Assembly (NCBI RefSeq): GCF_019399895.1 | Contig: NC_091874.1 | Coordinates: forward strand, 4,714,501 to 4,778,500 | Direction: 5' to 3' | Source of the DNA: Cardiocondyla obscurior | Lineage: Eukaryota > Arthropoda > Insecta > Hymenoptera > Formicidae | DNA length: 64,000 nucleotides | In this document: piece by piece, positions 25,401 through 39,950 of the stretch | Layout: each line of letters starts with the position of its first letter | Numbering within the stretch: the stretch's first letter is position 1 | Notes under the pieces: generated by a model | The model's database searches: none | The model's input: the letters and a program-made list of their open reading frames with translations, nothing else | Told to the model about the DNA's origin: nothing | Program-made: the position numbers and the translations under genes

Positions 25401-27200
25401 GTGAACTTACTCCATACGGGCGATGAGAAATATTATCTTCCTAAGCTGCTAAAGTCGATCCGTAATCGACGGTAGAAGAGTAATGGTCTGGTCGCGGCCC
25501 GATATACAACCTCGAAAGTGGTATTAAGAGAATGAAGTAGAGAAATGTTTCTTTGCGAGGCACTTAATTAAACGCAAAATGTTATTAAATAAAGAAAATG
25601 CCATTTTCGGTAAACTTACTTGGGGGAAAATGTGCGAAGGAAAGTTGTACGGTTTATTTCAAAATTATTTCTATCAAGGTGAGCGATACGCGCGATTAAA
25701 CTTGCTCTTATTTTTATCGATTACACGCATATTCAAATAATTTTTAATTTTGTTATCATAATGAATTAGCTCGAACTTCATGGTGCACCGAGTGCAGCTT
25801 TACTTTTTGATTTAATCAGATTAGATAAATCCTATAGTGATTCAAATCTCATTGCGTGAAGTTTCGCTCAGTGTTTCATTGTATACGAATAATTATGCGT
25901 GGCATTTATGCTAATAATAATATATGGTAATTACGCAAAATTCTCGGGGAACATGAACAAATTCACTTTGCATTTGGTTAATGTACGGCATTATATAGTT
26001 TTATTATATAGTTTATTTTAATACAACACCCGGTGGTGTGCAGTTTACGAATATCTCCGATAGTTAATGCATACTTTTAAGCGTGTAATGTCACTGTGAT
26101 TCTAACTGAAATGCAGTTGTGATTGAAATATCTAATTAATTAAAAAATATTTCGATGACAAGTATTCAAAACTATTTTTCTGTCAATTTTGATTAATCTC
26201 TAAGTTATTTGTGCTGTATTTTGCATTGAAATTTATTTTGTCGTTTCAACGTTTAAACCAAGCGAAGTTATAGAGGAATCTATAAAATTTACGCCTCCGC
26301 GTGCTATATAATTTCATGATTTATGTTTGAAATTCAATCTGTACAATATCGAAATATAAAACTCGCAGTATAAAACTAGCTATAAATCTATCAATAATAT
26401 GTCGAGCACGTTTCATATTGGCCTGCAAATTTCTCCGATTTCGTAATAAGACGATAATGGCGTATAATTTTTTCGGGGGATTGTAATCGTCTATTTTTAA
26501 TCGCGCTTTTATAGTAAATCGTAAGCGAAGTAAATACGCAACACTCTCCTTCGACAACGTGCGAAAGAAAAGCGCCGTTTAAGATCGGATTTTTATAGGC
26601 GACGGAAGGGCGAAACTGCTGAAATTGCTATTGCTTACGTGCTGTTTTACGAGCCTGCCATTGCGTGTTTGCCACTAAACAGCCAATGGAAATTTTTCAG
26701 TAACTCGCTGATTTCAGCTATAAAAGCACAGTCTTGTAAACTTCTATCGAGTTAAGTTTCCATTTTCATACTTGATATAAAATTGGTTGAATAAATGCCA
26801 GAGTACTTAATATGTTTCAGTGCGATTTGAAATGTTATAAAATATTTATGCCTATGCTAACGCAATGGAAGCGCTGCTAAAAATAATTCGATAAAATGAT
26901 TAATTTTTCTTGTCGTAAATGTTGATGCATCGTAACTTCGATATTCGATCGTTATCGGTAATTCCGGCAGCCACATACACTGAGGAACAGTGATAGACCG
27001 GCGGACTCAGCTGGCTCGACGGATTCGGTGGTCGAGCGCGCATTACGTAATTTAGTACAGTAAGTAGATTAGCACGCGGCGAAAAACGTTTAGATATCCA
27101 ACTTTTCGAGCTCGTTATTAAACAGGAATAATTTTTTCGCTACAAAACCCGCGCTAGACAGTGGTTAGACGGATACTAGACAGATTTCTTTTTTTTTTTT
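22471..27200. other. Intronic stretch, no gene seen
   Basis: A CpG-rich patch at 22640-22930 with GGCGGC and GCGCGG repeats gives way to AT-rich DNA at 23050-23560. Paired CACGTG boxes lie at 23632-23665. A mixed patch at 26930-27075 contains ATTACGTAAT. Frames such as 24198-24395 have no motif. Confidence 0.6.
23632..23665. promoter_or_regulatory. Two canonical CACGTG E-boxes 28 bp apart
   Basis: CACGTG occurs at 23632-23637 and 23660-23665, each within GCACGTG. Such paired E-boxes bind bHLH and bHLH-PAS dimers in many animals. The surrounding bases are of mixed composition. Two exact sites this close are suggestive but not decisive. Confidence 0.2.
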
Positions 27201-30200
27201 TTAATAATACAATCTTACTTTTTGAAACCTATACATTAACGATTAAACATTAACTAGATGGTCACTAAATAAAAAATACTTTTTTATAAATTATGACTAG
27301 TACTAAGCCAAAAACTAGCTAAGGAATATATCTATTTAGCTCGCGATCTAACCCCACTAGCTGTAAAATCAGAATAGCTAGATAAATCTCCACTCGGATA
27401 TATTTCGTCATGTTCGGAATTACAGTTTGCCGCTCGCAGGGTACGGCGTTACACTTTACGCACGTCGGTGTCAGCTTCAGGGGCGATTCTGTCGTTTAAT
27501 TAAAAGCTGCCGGCGGTGAATTCGCGTGGACCGAGTAACTTTTAACGACCGGTAAGGTACGCGCTCATAAATTTTTTACAACTTCGTCTAAATTATCACC
27601 CGCCGTTTTCCGTTCGCTCGTGTGCTCTCGCGCAAGCCATCGTGCGTACGCGGTGCCTAAGTTACTATTATCAGACTGAGTTACAAAGATCGTACTCCCT
27701 TAGAATGTTTAAGACGCAAGAGGGAACTTTGATCACCGGACTAGGCGTTGCAATCGTGTAATGGTGACGGGGCATGAAAAGAACGAGACTGGGTGATGTT
27801 GCGTTCAGTCTCTAGCGACTGTCCTACGTTTTGCAAGCTTTTGACCAGCGATGCAGCGAGGAAACCGCAAATGGGGAAAAGCACTCTTTGACTGTTGCCG
27901 CGACCCTCTTCTTCATTCGGAGGAAAGCTTATTTTCCCCACTTGTTTACGTCGTGCGTTTCGCTTTCGAACTCTGATTTCTCTTTTTTCCTTCCTCTTTC
28001 TATATTTCGAATTCTGTTTACTTTGACGGAAATTTGATTGGCGTCTGTGATTGAAACGTCGCGCAAGGAACAAAAATTTCTCATGATAAACGATATTAAT
28101 GCTAAAAAGCAGAATAACAGTGAAGAAAAGGAATATCGATATTATACGTCTCGATAGTACAGCTAATATTGTCTTTTATATATATTTTTTTTTAATTCGA
28201 GAGAATTGCCTAGGAAATTTTTTTTAATATAGATATTTATGCTATAGTATTCACAGAAAAGTAAACCAAGAGGAACATTTATTTTGTATATTTATACTTA
28301 TTGTGTTTTATTTTATTTAGCTTTATTTTGTGACAAATTGCGTTTGATCGAATGATGAGTCGGTTATTTTATTTTTAAAGACATTTTTTAACCGCTTGCG
28401 CGGTTTGTAACATTGGTAAAGTTTCAATTGTAAAAATAACGGCCAAATATCAGAATCGTAAACAGACGAAAATATAATATTCAGAGGAAAAAAAAAAAAA
28501 AGAAAGAAAGATCGAATTGTGCGTGATCGCACAACATTTCTGCGACGCGGAATAATATCGGATTTTCGATGCCGCATAAATATGGATTTCTCGTGCTTAC
28601 GCAGCAGCGAAACTTGCTTCGCGAATATTTTTTTTTGCACGTGGGAGAGTAGGAAAAGCGGAGAGACGGCGAAGTGTTTCGAATTTCGCTTGCGGCATGG
28701 GAAAACGCTCGTGCGAGCGACGAACAGCTATAATAAATTCCGTTGCGGAATATCAGAAAGGATCGCGAAACTTGTGAGGACCGGTTTTCCGCGCGAGAAT
28801 CTTGCGCGGCACGTAATTTCCTTTATTGCGAGGCACGTCCACGGTGAGCTCCGTGAAATTTTCACTACGATTTCCGGACGAAATTGATATTGTGATTCTC
28901 CATTCGTCACTTTGCATATAATGTACGCGCCATACGTACGTTTTTCTTTCGATATATGCGAAGATATGGCCCGAGCGTGTGTAATAAATTTTGCAAAATA
29001 ACGCCTGCAAGTTTTACGCTGAGTAACCGTGCACTGTTCTCGCTGAACCGACACCCCTTTATCAAACTCAAGACTTTTTCACCAAGAGAAAATGACGTGG
29101 CGACTTACGAAAAAGAAAAATTAATTCTCTTCTTTTAATTCTTTATATCGAGCAGCTCGATGTGCAATGGGATTTTATCCGGTTTGTTTTTTCATCATGC
29201 CCGCCGATAAGCATTCGCGAAAGCGATCAAGAATATCAGTTTGCGCGATAAATGTAAAACCGAGAACGACGCGAGAAATAATATAAGCGCTCAGGGCCGC
29301 TTAATAATTTCAATATTAATAAACCGCGTCGTCGCGCGTAATCTCGCGAGGAACTTCTTCGCATTTGGATGCAAATGACGGCGCGCGGAATCGAGAGGCG
29401 ACGTGGCGGTAGGATTAGTTCGAAACGGGTGCGGAAAATTCCGGCGCCAACAGGTGAAAGTTGGAAAAGTTGATTTTACGGTAGAATAAGGAAACATCAG
29501 TCGAAGTTTCGCTTATGAAATCAATATGATAGACGCTTATTGGCCGATAAACTCGTAAGGCAAAATGTCTGGCAAATGGGACAATTTGGTTAAAAACTAC
29601 TTTGAAATTAGTTAACTAAATTTTTCTATTTGAAGATTAATTTCTATGGGGAAAAAAAAAGAGGGAAAAAAAAGAGAGAGAACTTGTTTCGTTCGTAAAA
29701 TATCAGATATTCTATTTTAATCTCTTGACATTTATTCCGATCAATCTCTCGTTTCCTCATTATTCGCGCAAATATCCGCGACTATTAAAACGGGGGCATT
29801 CCACATATATCCCGCTCACGTATAGAAGCGGGGAGATGAGCGGCTCGGCATATTAGCATTGAAACAAGTTCTGAAGAGTAGAACTGCGGATGCAAATGTA
29901 TGATCGGAATGATCCAACCGATAATTGGAAAATCGCCAAATGCGGGGTGATGCAATGTGATAAGATATTAGTCTTTGGGGAAGGAAAAAGAGACGCGTAC
30001 ACGAAAACTGATAAAAGAAAAGATAGAAAGAAGAAAAAAAAAAAAAAACAGTAGAGTCATTATCGTGGATAAGTACGGTCGTTTGACAAACTTTGTTCAA
30101 TATTACTTACGATGATTAAATAAAAAAATTTTTGTAGTTAAACTGTGCGTTATTGAAAATTACGTCAAGCTCGACTAAAAAATATATTTTTTTTGCCGCG

Positions 30201-32450
30201 ATCGTAAGTCTGTGAATTACTGTTACTTCCTAAAATTAGTCATCTAAAGACCCATAAATTATTCGACACGAGTAATTCTATTCTTTTCTTTTTTTTTTAT
30301 CTTCTTTTTATTTTCATTCTTTGATAAGATATGAGATTCTCTGTTCGCACGAACGGCTAGTTAAACGACTCTCGTTTGCGGTCGTCTTAGTTTTCTTCCT
30401 AAACTCTACAACTCGACTTTATCGAACCTCCACCTTGCCGTAACTGCAGAGCTCTTAATTCCGACTGCATTCTTCGCAAACGAGTGTCCTTTGGATACTT
30501 TAACGAGCTTTACCTCGCACTCCCACCCAATGTTAACGTTTAGAGAAATACGCTGCCGGCGTAAGAAAATACAATTTGGCTTGATTTGTTGATTTATACG
30601 CGAGAAAATCAAACGTGAATTGTAATACCGTGGTACAAGTATCAAAGAACAAAGGCAATTCTCAATTCTCACTTTACGTTCGATGAACCTTTGAGCTTGC
30701 ATGGACGCCGACTCGCCCATACACGCCACTTCACGAACCTTTTACCCGGTCCATTAACGGAGGACACATGCACAAAGAAATTTCAAATCGGTTAATAGAC
30801 TTCCTTAACGCGCCCGCGATAAAAGCAGCCGGGTTATTCAAAGGCGGCCATCTAAAGGCAGCGCATAACTTTTAACGTCCAACGGATTCTACGCGCAAAC
30901 TTGTTATGTCGCAAATAATTCTGAATTCTCTTGTCGCGAGAGCTCCAAGCTATTTTATAAAGAAAGGTGGATACACGTCGATGTATATTTAATTTGGTTG
31001 GATAAATATATTTTTTAAAGCAAGAGCAAATTTTACTTTGACTCCAGCACTTAGCATTCAACGCGGCATTTAATTCAGAGCGAGTTCTTCCAGGTTTATT
31101 CGAGATAGATTAAGTTTATTAAATCTTTGACTATCCTAAATGCAATTTCTTTCTTAAATTCACCTCGCCGATGTTTAGTGCTCGTGCTTAAAATACGCTT
31201 TGCAACATTAATAACTCGTTATAGTAAAAATTTAATAAATAATCTTGAATACGGCATTAATCTTTATTCTGTGAAATAAATTACGTAAGCCGAGTAAATC
31301 CGAAATATAATAATTTTGTATTTTAAACATGTAAACGTACCGAATATTAAGGTCGTCATAAGGAATTTGTTTGCGTAAATTTCTTACATGTACGTCATTT
31401 ACTTGTACACGTTTACAATGTTCAAGATATTACACGTGCGATGGGATCTTCTATATGCGAACTGGCTTAAATTCCTGCAAATCAATGTCAGAAGAATGCC
31501 TCCTTGAACACGTGCTAGGGCTTAAAAGGGATCAACAGGGCTTATGTAACTTTCCCATCAGCACAACGAGACCCTCGTACTTATGGTTACCGTAAAACTT
31601 AAGCTCAAGTGGTTTCCCACTCTCGTTCAAAGATACGACATGCCTACCGCGGAAAATAATATTACGACACAATGCGATCCCCTTATTAGATCAGCAGGGC
31701 TGCTCGCGATAAGAATTGAAACGTCGATCGTGCGGCCATATTTTTCACCGCGGCTGTCTCGCGAAATGTTTCCAACCCAATTTTATCCTCATCTTACAAA
31801 TCGAGGATAAAAACGTCGGAAATCGTTTCGAGCATCTTCGTCGAAATTAGATTAATCCCGTAATAGTCTAATATTGCGAAAACGGTTTGGGAGATACGCG
31901 GGATAAATTTCACGTGCTGCAAATATTCATTTCGCAATAGAAATATCGGGTTACGTCGCGTAAAACTTTTATGTAAAACCTCACGGTAACATAACGTTCC
32001 GCCGGATGGTGCAGTGGCGTTATCTCTATATTCCATAAACATCATTCGGAAACGGCGGGCAATGAAGATGCCTCCGGTAATGAGATCGCGCGTGAAATCC
32101 AAATAAAATATATAACGTTTAGTCCGGTGGGCAACGCGAAATCACGTCAATATCGTTGCATTCGGAATTTCCGAATGTTGCTCGCGTACGCAATGTATTT
32201 TGCTAAAAACATTACATCGCTTTTCGATACCGGTGAAATCTCATTGGAAACGTCGCGCTGCGCTCTTACCATTGAGCACAATCGGATCTGACTTTTCACA
32301 GAATCGCGTGAAATCTTGCCGTTAGTCGGATTTCACAGCCAACGATACGCCGCGCGGCTATCAATACTGCAATACGGATTCGGTGTTGGAAAGAGATACG
32401 CGAGGGCGATCGAACTGCTGTGGAAAGTATTTTGTTATTCGAATCTATTT
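27201..32450. other. Intronic stretch, no gene seen
   Basis: A mixed island at 27420-27760 has TTTAATTAAAAG and several CpG-rich strings. The 28500-28890 region is GC-rich, with open frames on both strands and a small hairpin (28789-28809, arms CCGCGCGAG/CTTGCGCGG with one G-T pair), but no domain. A-rich tracts lie at 29650-29685 and 30031-30049. A near-palindrome lies at 32159-32177. Confidence 0.6.
32159..32177. repeat. 9-bp palindrome with 1-base centre
   Basis: CATTCGGAA (32159-32167) and TTCCGAATG (32169-32177) are exact reverse complements around one T. The core TTCGGAATTTCCGAA resembles paired sites for a dimeric factor; no partner is assigned. Confidence 0.85.
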
Positions 32451-33229
32451 TTTTTTCTCTCTCCCCGGCCATTAAATCGTCAAGCTATATGAAACGATAT
32501 AATGAGATGAGAGCAAACAACCGCGCTGTTTAACTTTATCGAGTGGAAATTGTTCGCGATCGTTCGGAATGACGGGTCCATAGTCGTGTTTTCAATTCCA
32601 CATTAGTGTTTATTAGGGACGAAAATTCGGCTCGGGATTTCGCAAGCTATTTACGGTCGTGTCGACGTCGCGCAGCACAATACTCGCGCAACATGTGCCG
32701 GGTCACGATGATACGGCTTTGATCCGCCGCGAATTCGATCCGCGATTAAACCGCGCCTATTCACGCGAGCTCGTCGTCGCGTTACCAACGATGTACGAAC
32801 GTATGGCCCCTCACTACCGCGCTTGATCGTATTTCGCTCTGAACCTCCGGAAATGAAATCCGGCGGTATCGCCATGTTCCTGCAAATGACGCGCCAATAA
32901 TATACCGTGTAAAACATCGCAAACGGTACCGCGGATAGAGATTACACGCGAAGCTAAAGGCGAACGAAATGAATGATCTCGTCGCGCATTTCGATCGGCA
33001 TTTATTATTTTTTATTTCATTAAATTTTCATGAATACGCTTTATTTCTCATACCGTTCGAACACGTGAAAGTCAATCAATCAGTATTTTTAACGTTTAAT
33101 TATATATTTCTGTTGCGATTACATTTGCGACTAAATTTATATTATGCATTTGCATTTTTAAATCCGATTTAGAAAGTAAAACGGAAGCAATACGTTGATG
33201 ACAAAATCATTATTTCACTATATCTGACC

Positions 33230-33430
33230 TAAATTATTAATAACCGCAGTTATTAATAGTATACTGTTTGTTGTAATGCAGCTGCATATACATGTAATCA
33301 GTCGGTAATTACCGTTTCCTGTATATTGTCCTATATACCAAATACAGCTGTTTCATTAATGTTACGGCAGAAATTTGGGTCATTATTCCTTGCAATATTC
33401 AAAGATATCTTTACTTTAAAAGATATCTAA
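33230..33430. promoter_or_regulatory. Cluster of palindromes and E-boxes, candidate enhancer
   Basis: Within 200 bases there are: a hairpin TATTAATAAC-cgca-GTTATTAATA (33235-33258, extendable to 33233-33260 with one G-T pair); the palindrome ATGCAGCTGCAT (33276-33287) with a CAGCTG E-box; the palindrome CGGTAATTACCG (33303-33314) with a TAATTA core; a second CAGCTG (33345-33350); and a direct repeat of AAAGATATCT at 33401-33410 and 33419-33428. Several dimeric-type sites in regular succession look regulatory; function is inference. Confidence 0.28.
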
Positions 33431-36400
33431 GAAAACTATTATTTTATTACATCTTTCCCCCTTTTTTTTTTATTTAAACTTTACATTATTGATTAATTTA
33501 CGAATAAAAAATCTATTTTAAAGTAAGATTTGTTTGAAATTATAAAATAATGGGTAAAGACGGAGAGAAAAAGAGACAGAGTTTCGCGTTCACGAGAGGT
33601 ATCGATGACACACTTGACATTACGGTCGAAAAATCAACTGCAAAAATTTCCCGAGATTTCAATACCTCTGCCCGTAGCAAGGGCTTTGTCACACATGACA
33701 CTCCCAATATTTTAGGCTACTAATGTTGCAAAGACTAAACAATGCGTGCATTGTGAAGTCGTCAAACTTTCGAGTCTCTCTCTTTCAACAGTTGCACTAC
33801 AAACGCTTTGCCACGCGACTTTCCTGTTTATTGACTTAACAATTTTTTGAAATAGCGATACTCATTTATTAAATAAAAATCCTCGGAAAAGTATAGCTTC
33901 GGAATAATAAATTTTTATTGTTATTTCTATTATCAGATAAATTTGAATAAAATTGAAAAATTAAACTAAAATTTAAAAGTAATCTTCATAATTGTTTGCT
34001 CTCGATTAAAAGGATTAGTGAAACATGGGTTGAAGTGTGTGGAAGAGGGTAGTTTTTAAATTAAAATTTGATTCCTTTACCGCATACATTTTTGCTATCC
34101 GTCGCATTGTTATTTCTCCGCGTTTATTGTTACTGCGGTGCAATTATCCATTTGGATATTATCGATTGCGGCTGACGCATTTAATTATAATTTAGCATGA
34201 ATGTAATTACTAGAAAGCGGTTTCTGTGCGACGTCCGATGAAAATATCAAAGAGGATGCGTGATGCACTCGTTCGTTACAGTCCACCGTGTCGTACATGC
34301 ATTTAGCGTTTCGCTCTTGCCGTTTTTGACTTTATTAAGGCGCCATTTACATACATCCGTTTGCGACCATACCCGCTGCGTTTTGCACAGTAAGAATTTC
34401 CGATGAATGCAAGAGTCCGACGAGCTCGAGAATTTATGATGCGGTATGTAATTCGAGGAATTTCTAAGTTAGAGCGCACGAAAGCGTCCCTGGCTATGTC
34501 ATACTTATTACATTTGCTAGAATTTTGTCTCACCATACTGTGCAATTATTTGTGCATTATTTTATTTTTTTACATTATATTATTTTCAACCGATAACTTT
34601 GTAATTAAAAAAATTTTGGTTATTGTTTTTTTTTTTATTAATTTATTTTAATTTTATTATTATTTTTTTTTTCTACTGTCGAGTACTTCGATGAAACTTT
34701 AGAACGCCATAACTCTGTTCTTATTATATTAAAACGCCGCCACGATGTGAAAGTTGGCAGAGCGATTATACGACGGTTTCTCCATTGCTCGTTCGTATGA
34801 AAACGTGGGCGCGAGTTTGCGAGATTTATTGAAGGCACCGCTGCATTGAATATTTATCCGGTATCGACTCGGGTTAAGTTGCCGCGAGAATGGTCTTTAA
34901 CGTCCCGAAATTCTGTATCGCTCCCCGCCGAAAAGTAGATCGCCGCTTTGCAATTTACGACGTCGTGATCTCGAAATTACGGTCTTTCCGCTTGCGATTT
35001 CCAGCGTCGAGCGGCGCAATAAAATATTAAGTAGATGCGATCGAACATCGACTTGCGCACGTGTAATGTTCGGCGAGCACGTCCTGATCAGCTGCGATCT
35101 CGGAATGCTTGAAACGATACGTGGGGTAAAAATAAAAGAGAGAGAGAAAAAAAAAGAAAGAGAAGTATCTTTCACGTGAATACCAGACGCATGCATAACT
35201 CGCATTAACTTACGTGATAATTATCCGATATTATTGTGTAAATGTATTTACTTTACGTGTTAGAGACGCATTCAGTTATTCTATTTCATACGTAATATCG
35301 CCAAGAGCGATTATTATTCAAATTATGTACCAATTTCATTATTATTAATAAATTAAACGGGCTACGATAATTACGTACGTATTCCCTTATATTAGAATTA
35401 CTCGCGTCAAGAAATAAACGGTATATTTTTCTACACATGTGCGAGAATGCAAACCGACTTAACTTATGTATAAATTATATACACATGTGAATTATATATA
35501 TTCTAATATGCGATATTGTGCAATTGAAAGAGAAGAGGAGTAGTTACTATTGTTATATTAATTACTTGCATTGTGGTTAATGAGATAAGGGGATAAAGAG
35601 ATTGCAGGAATTATTTTAAGTGAAGCGAGCTTATTCTTTTGTGTCCGCGCGTTGAAAACTAGCTTTTTAGGTTTTAGTTAAAATGCAATACGCACACAAA
35701 AATAATTATTTCTACCGCCTCATGAACATCAATGAACTGGCACGTGTAAAGACGGTGTTATAAAAATCCTTTAAGTTAGAAGAACGCTTTCTAAAGTCTG
35801 CAAAATTTTTTCAGGTTCTTGTGAAATTTCCCGTGTAACGCGCATATAATGTAGATCCTTTAGTTCCGTTTTGGGTGCTTCTCAATTTACAACTTTTATT
35901 TTACATCTCCCAAAGTATTATAATATTTGAAGATCCCGTTGCGCCGGAGTTTTTACGTAAAATTTTCTACGGCTTCCGTATCACTTGCACTTCGCGTTGC
36001 GTATCGTAAAACGCTCGAGTGCGTTACGCAACGGAAACTCAGGATAAAGACCATGTTAGAAACGGCTTATATGTATAAAGCAGCAAAAGGGTCCCGCGTC
36101 GCATTTAAAAACGACATTGCAGTAATTAAAACGCCGGCCGCCGGAATATCCAACGCAACGAGAATTATAAAATGTAATTGCTATACAAGGAGAGACAGGA
36201 CAATGTGTGCACATGCGTTGCGCGCAGAATAAAAACTTTTATAGAATGTAAAAGCAGCATATGCCATCTGCAGCAGCGCTATCATCCGGTTGCATGTCCC
36301 GCGCGTTACGTCATGTTTAATGATTTAACCGATTAGATACCGCCTACGATCCTTCCACTCACACAGGACTTATAATAGCAATTTAATTAAGTATTTACGT

Positions 36401-36476
36401 TCGTGTGAGATAAACGTGTAAAATTTATAAAGTCAATCTTCTCCATTTTATTAATCGTGATATTGATTTTCTAATA

Positions 36477-36504
36477 ATATGTATATGTATATACATATAC
36501 ATAT
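36477..36504. repeat. Perfect 28-bp palindrome (TA/GT type)
   Basis: The segment is its own reverse complement over 28 bases, centred between 36490 and 36491, and is built of TATAC/GTATA units. It is best read as a microsatellite-like alternating tract able to form a cruciform. Confidence 0.85.
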
Positions 36505-39500
36505 AAAAAAGAGAAAAAAATTCCCGTAAAATCTTTTTCTTTTTTTGTTTTTTTTTTTTATACCGCAGAATCCAGAACGATATTATCGCATATTATTTTC
36601 GCAGTCGTTACTCTATAATATTATTCCGTGTGATAAAAATAACACGAAGCTATATATCGGTTCTTATACAGTTTTACATATTGCAACCTGTTTCATCGAT
36701 CAAGAGCGCATGACATAAAATCGTTAAAAATAATACCGGTGATAATATCGTATATTTCGATGCGAATCAGACATTCAGTCGCGAGCGATTCGAGTATACG
36801 CAGCGATGCCTTCAATAATGAATTCCCTATGAGGATCGAAAATGGCAGAAAGCCGGGATTTGCAATGAAATCGTCACGGTGCGGCACAAAGGCAGGATGC
36901 GAAAGATCCCGGGCGATTCTGATCTCGCATAGACGATTGGCATTCGACGCCATGCCGTTCTATTCTCCTTTCCTGTAGCTGGCCTCTTTATTCCCCTTCA
37001 AAGTCCCCGACTATTGGCTCTTCTTTCCCATTCGCAGATGTATACTACCACAACGCTTTCTCTTCCATTGCCATCGTTTCTCGTCTCTTTACCTCTCTTC
37101 CGCGACTCTCGTAACCGAGTGCTTCCTGCGGGAAAGCTGCTACGCGAGCTGCGGCTGTTCTCGGTTCTCCCATTCGAGCCTTCCTGTTATCTTAAGGTGC
37201 ACGCTACATGTCCTAGCTTATTTCACCCTTGAGATCATCAGCGACGAAGGAAAAACGCTACTTGCAAACGGATGCATTGCTACTTTTATTTTATTCTATT
37301 TGTTTTTTTCTTTTTTTTTTTTTTTTTTCAGTAATCGAGAAATAAAATTCAGTAGATATCATTATTAAGGAAGTTTAGAAAAAGTCATGAGTTTTAACGA
37401 CAAATAAAGAGAATGAAAGAACAAACGGTACGGTAAAAGTATTTGCTTCGTTCTTCTCTCGAGCAATATAGTGATTTAAAATCTTTTCCGAGTGGACATG
37501 TAATTTTTTTTCCTTCAAAAGTATAGCACAAAGTCGCTACTATGTAACACGATCTCGGAAAGTAAATTTAACTTTATTTTCTTTACTCGAGTAAATCGGA
37601 TCGAAATCGAGTGCATTTGCAACGGGTAAGAGGCATTGAGAGCTTTTTATAGTAATGTTTAGAACTTCTCATTTACGTTATTTGTTTTTAATTAAACGTA
37701 TAAAAATATGATATTTTTCGCGATAACACATTAAATTGTTCATATATACGCGTACAGCCATTTTCTCCATTTTGACATTTTAGCCGGTTGTGTAACGTTC
37801 CGAGATCAAACAATAGACTTCTTTCAACGAATTGTTCTGTGCGCCTTCTTTCGAGCTTTTTCTGGTTTCCATGGCTCGGTCTCCATGACTGGAAACTGAG
37901 AGTGCTTTTCGCGAGACACATGCATTGTCGCGCCTCGATTTTTCTTGTCACCTTGTGACTGAAATAATGGAAATCCTACAGAAAAGAAAAAAAAAACCGA
38001 TGGGAGAAAACCTGCACGCTAGGTCATATAACTGTTCATAATTCCGCTGGATAGATTCACGTTGAATCTCCGTCCTGCACCTGTTTATCGTTTATTCGAT
38101 AATTACAATACATTTCTTTAAATATTAATTAACGCCGACGGTAATTAAATTCTTGGGGAACATTCTCGCATATCATATTTATTTTTAGAAATAGCGTTTT
38201 GAATGCGCGGATTCCGTTTCGCATAAAGACGCTTTATAAAACACATGCAACCTCTCGCTCGTTTTTTCCTTGTTTGCACGGGTTGCTTTCCGCTGGTTGT
38301 TTCCCACATCCTTGCATTTAGTTCCTTTCCGTCGTTCGTAACGGAGTACTTCCCACGAACAAATGCGTCGGTTGGTATATACCCGCGTTGCTTTGTGACG
38401 TCTCCTAGTAGTCGCAATTATGACGAGCATATTCTTTTTTTATACTTTCTATACTTTATTAGTTCGCTCGCTGGTCTTCTATAAACACTTCCTCCTCGTC
38501 CAATCGCGATACGTTAAAATTTAGTTTTTCTACAAACGCGACCCGCGCAGCTGTCGCGCCTCGCCGGATTCGCTTGGAAAATTTTTTTTCCCGAATTTAA
38601 AAGCGCTATTTACAGCGACGTGGCCCACAGTCGTGGACCACGCCGAATTGAACACGGTAATATTATCATTATCAGTAAAAAGGTATACCCTTGCTTTGGA
38701 AAAAAAATTTCACAAATTACTAACGCCGCGTTCCTTTGAAACTTTTGAATCGTAATTAATTGCCATGTCGCGCTTTTTAAATAATTTAATTTTAGTTATG
38801 CGACAGGCATTTGGTAACGCGCAAATCCGAAAATTTCGCACACACTTCCCTGATATTTCAATTTATGCTCGAAAAACAATGCGCGACGTGAAGCGTCAGC
38901 TGTATCAACATCACTTCTCGCGATCAATCGAAACTTCCGACTAGCGCTGGGCGCAGACCATAATAAATCTCCGACCGTTCAAACTACATATTAATTTAGT
39001 CATTTAACATACTGCGATTTATTTACAATGTTAACGTGAATTAATGCGCAGTTAATATGGAGTTAATAGACTAGAAAACTTTTTGCTGCAAATTGAATTT
39101 GCTATCGTAAAATAAGATAATAAATCATAGAGAAACCGGAGAGCGGGAGAGAGAGAGAAAACAAAGTTTTCTCATTAGTATTTTACCTGGTTCATGCAAT
39201 TTTATGTTTGCCATAAGATTTTGTGGAACACGTTAATCCGTGAGTTTATAAGCGTATTGTATAACAAAAACTCTCTTTTCTGAAGTCTAAAACCTTTATT
39301 ATATTAAATATTCTTGAAACGTTTAAAAAGATCTGTGAAAACTTATGAAATGCAAAATTTTTTATTATATTAAAATATTGGTGATCAAATATTAAAATTA
39401 TATCTCTTATTAAAATACGATTTTACTTAAATTTCTGTCGCGATAGAAATATAAAAATTAATAAACGATACGCTGCCTCCATAAAGATGTTATTTGTAAG

Positions 39501-39926
39501 TCGAATATTTCTCGAACGGTACAACGGGAGATTTTACTTTTGTGTTTGATCGTTCCACGCTGTCGCTCAAAATACGACTGAGATTAACGATCCTGGAGAC
39601 GAAACGTATTTCTATCGACAAGCGTGTCGCCGGGAAAAGCTCAGATTAAGCTGTAAGTACCGTAGCTTAACGCGTATCAGCTTTCGCGTCAACGTTGCAT
39701 TAAATCGATCATTAACTTCCACGCTGTCTGGAAGATCGTCGTCGTCAAGTGCAGTCGAGCCTGATGACGCGCGAATTAACACGATAAGGTAATAACTGGG
39801 TAATAGTGCGGCAATTGGTTTAAGCCCCGTAAGAAAGATGATCGTCTCGTTAAAAATTTCGTCCGCGAATCCAGCCGTTTATCAACTCACCGAAACGATC
39901 GCGCGGCTGTTTCATGAAGTTAAATA

Positions 39927-39950
39927 TTTTTTTTTTTTTTTTTTTTTTTT
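39927..39950. repeat. T24 homopolymer
   Basis: Twenty-four T in a row; no neighbouring retroelement was recognised. Confidence 0.9.

Larger units (their letters stand above)
32451..37330. other. Intronic stretch, no gene seen
   Basis: CpG-rich sequence at 32600-32960 is followed by AT-rich DNA and the palindrome cluster at 33230-33430. A perfect 28-base AT/GT palindrome lies at 36477-36504. The 36990-37230 block is pyrimidine-rich and gives a 72-codon frame with no motif. T18 lies at 37311-37328. Confidence 0.6.
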
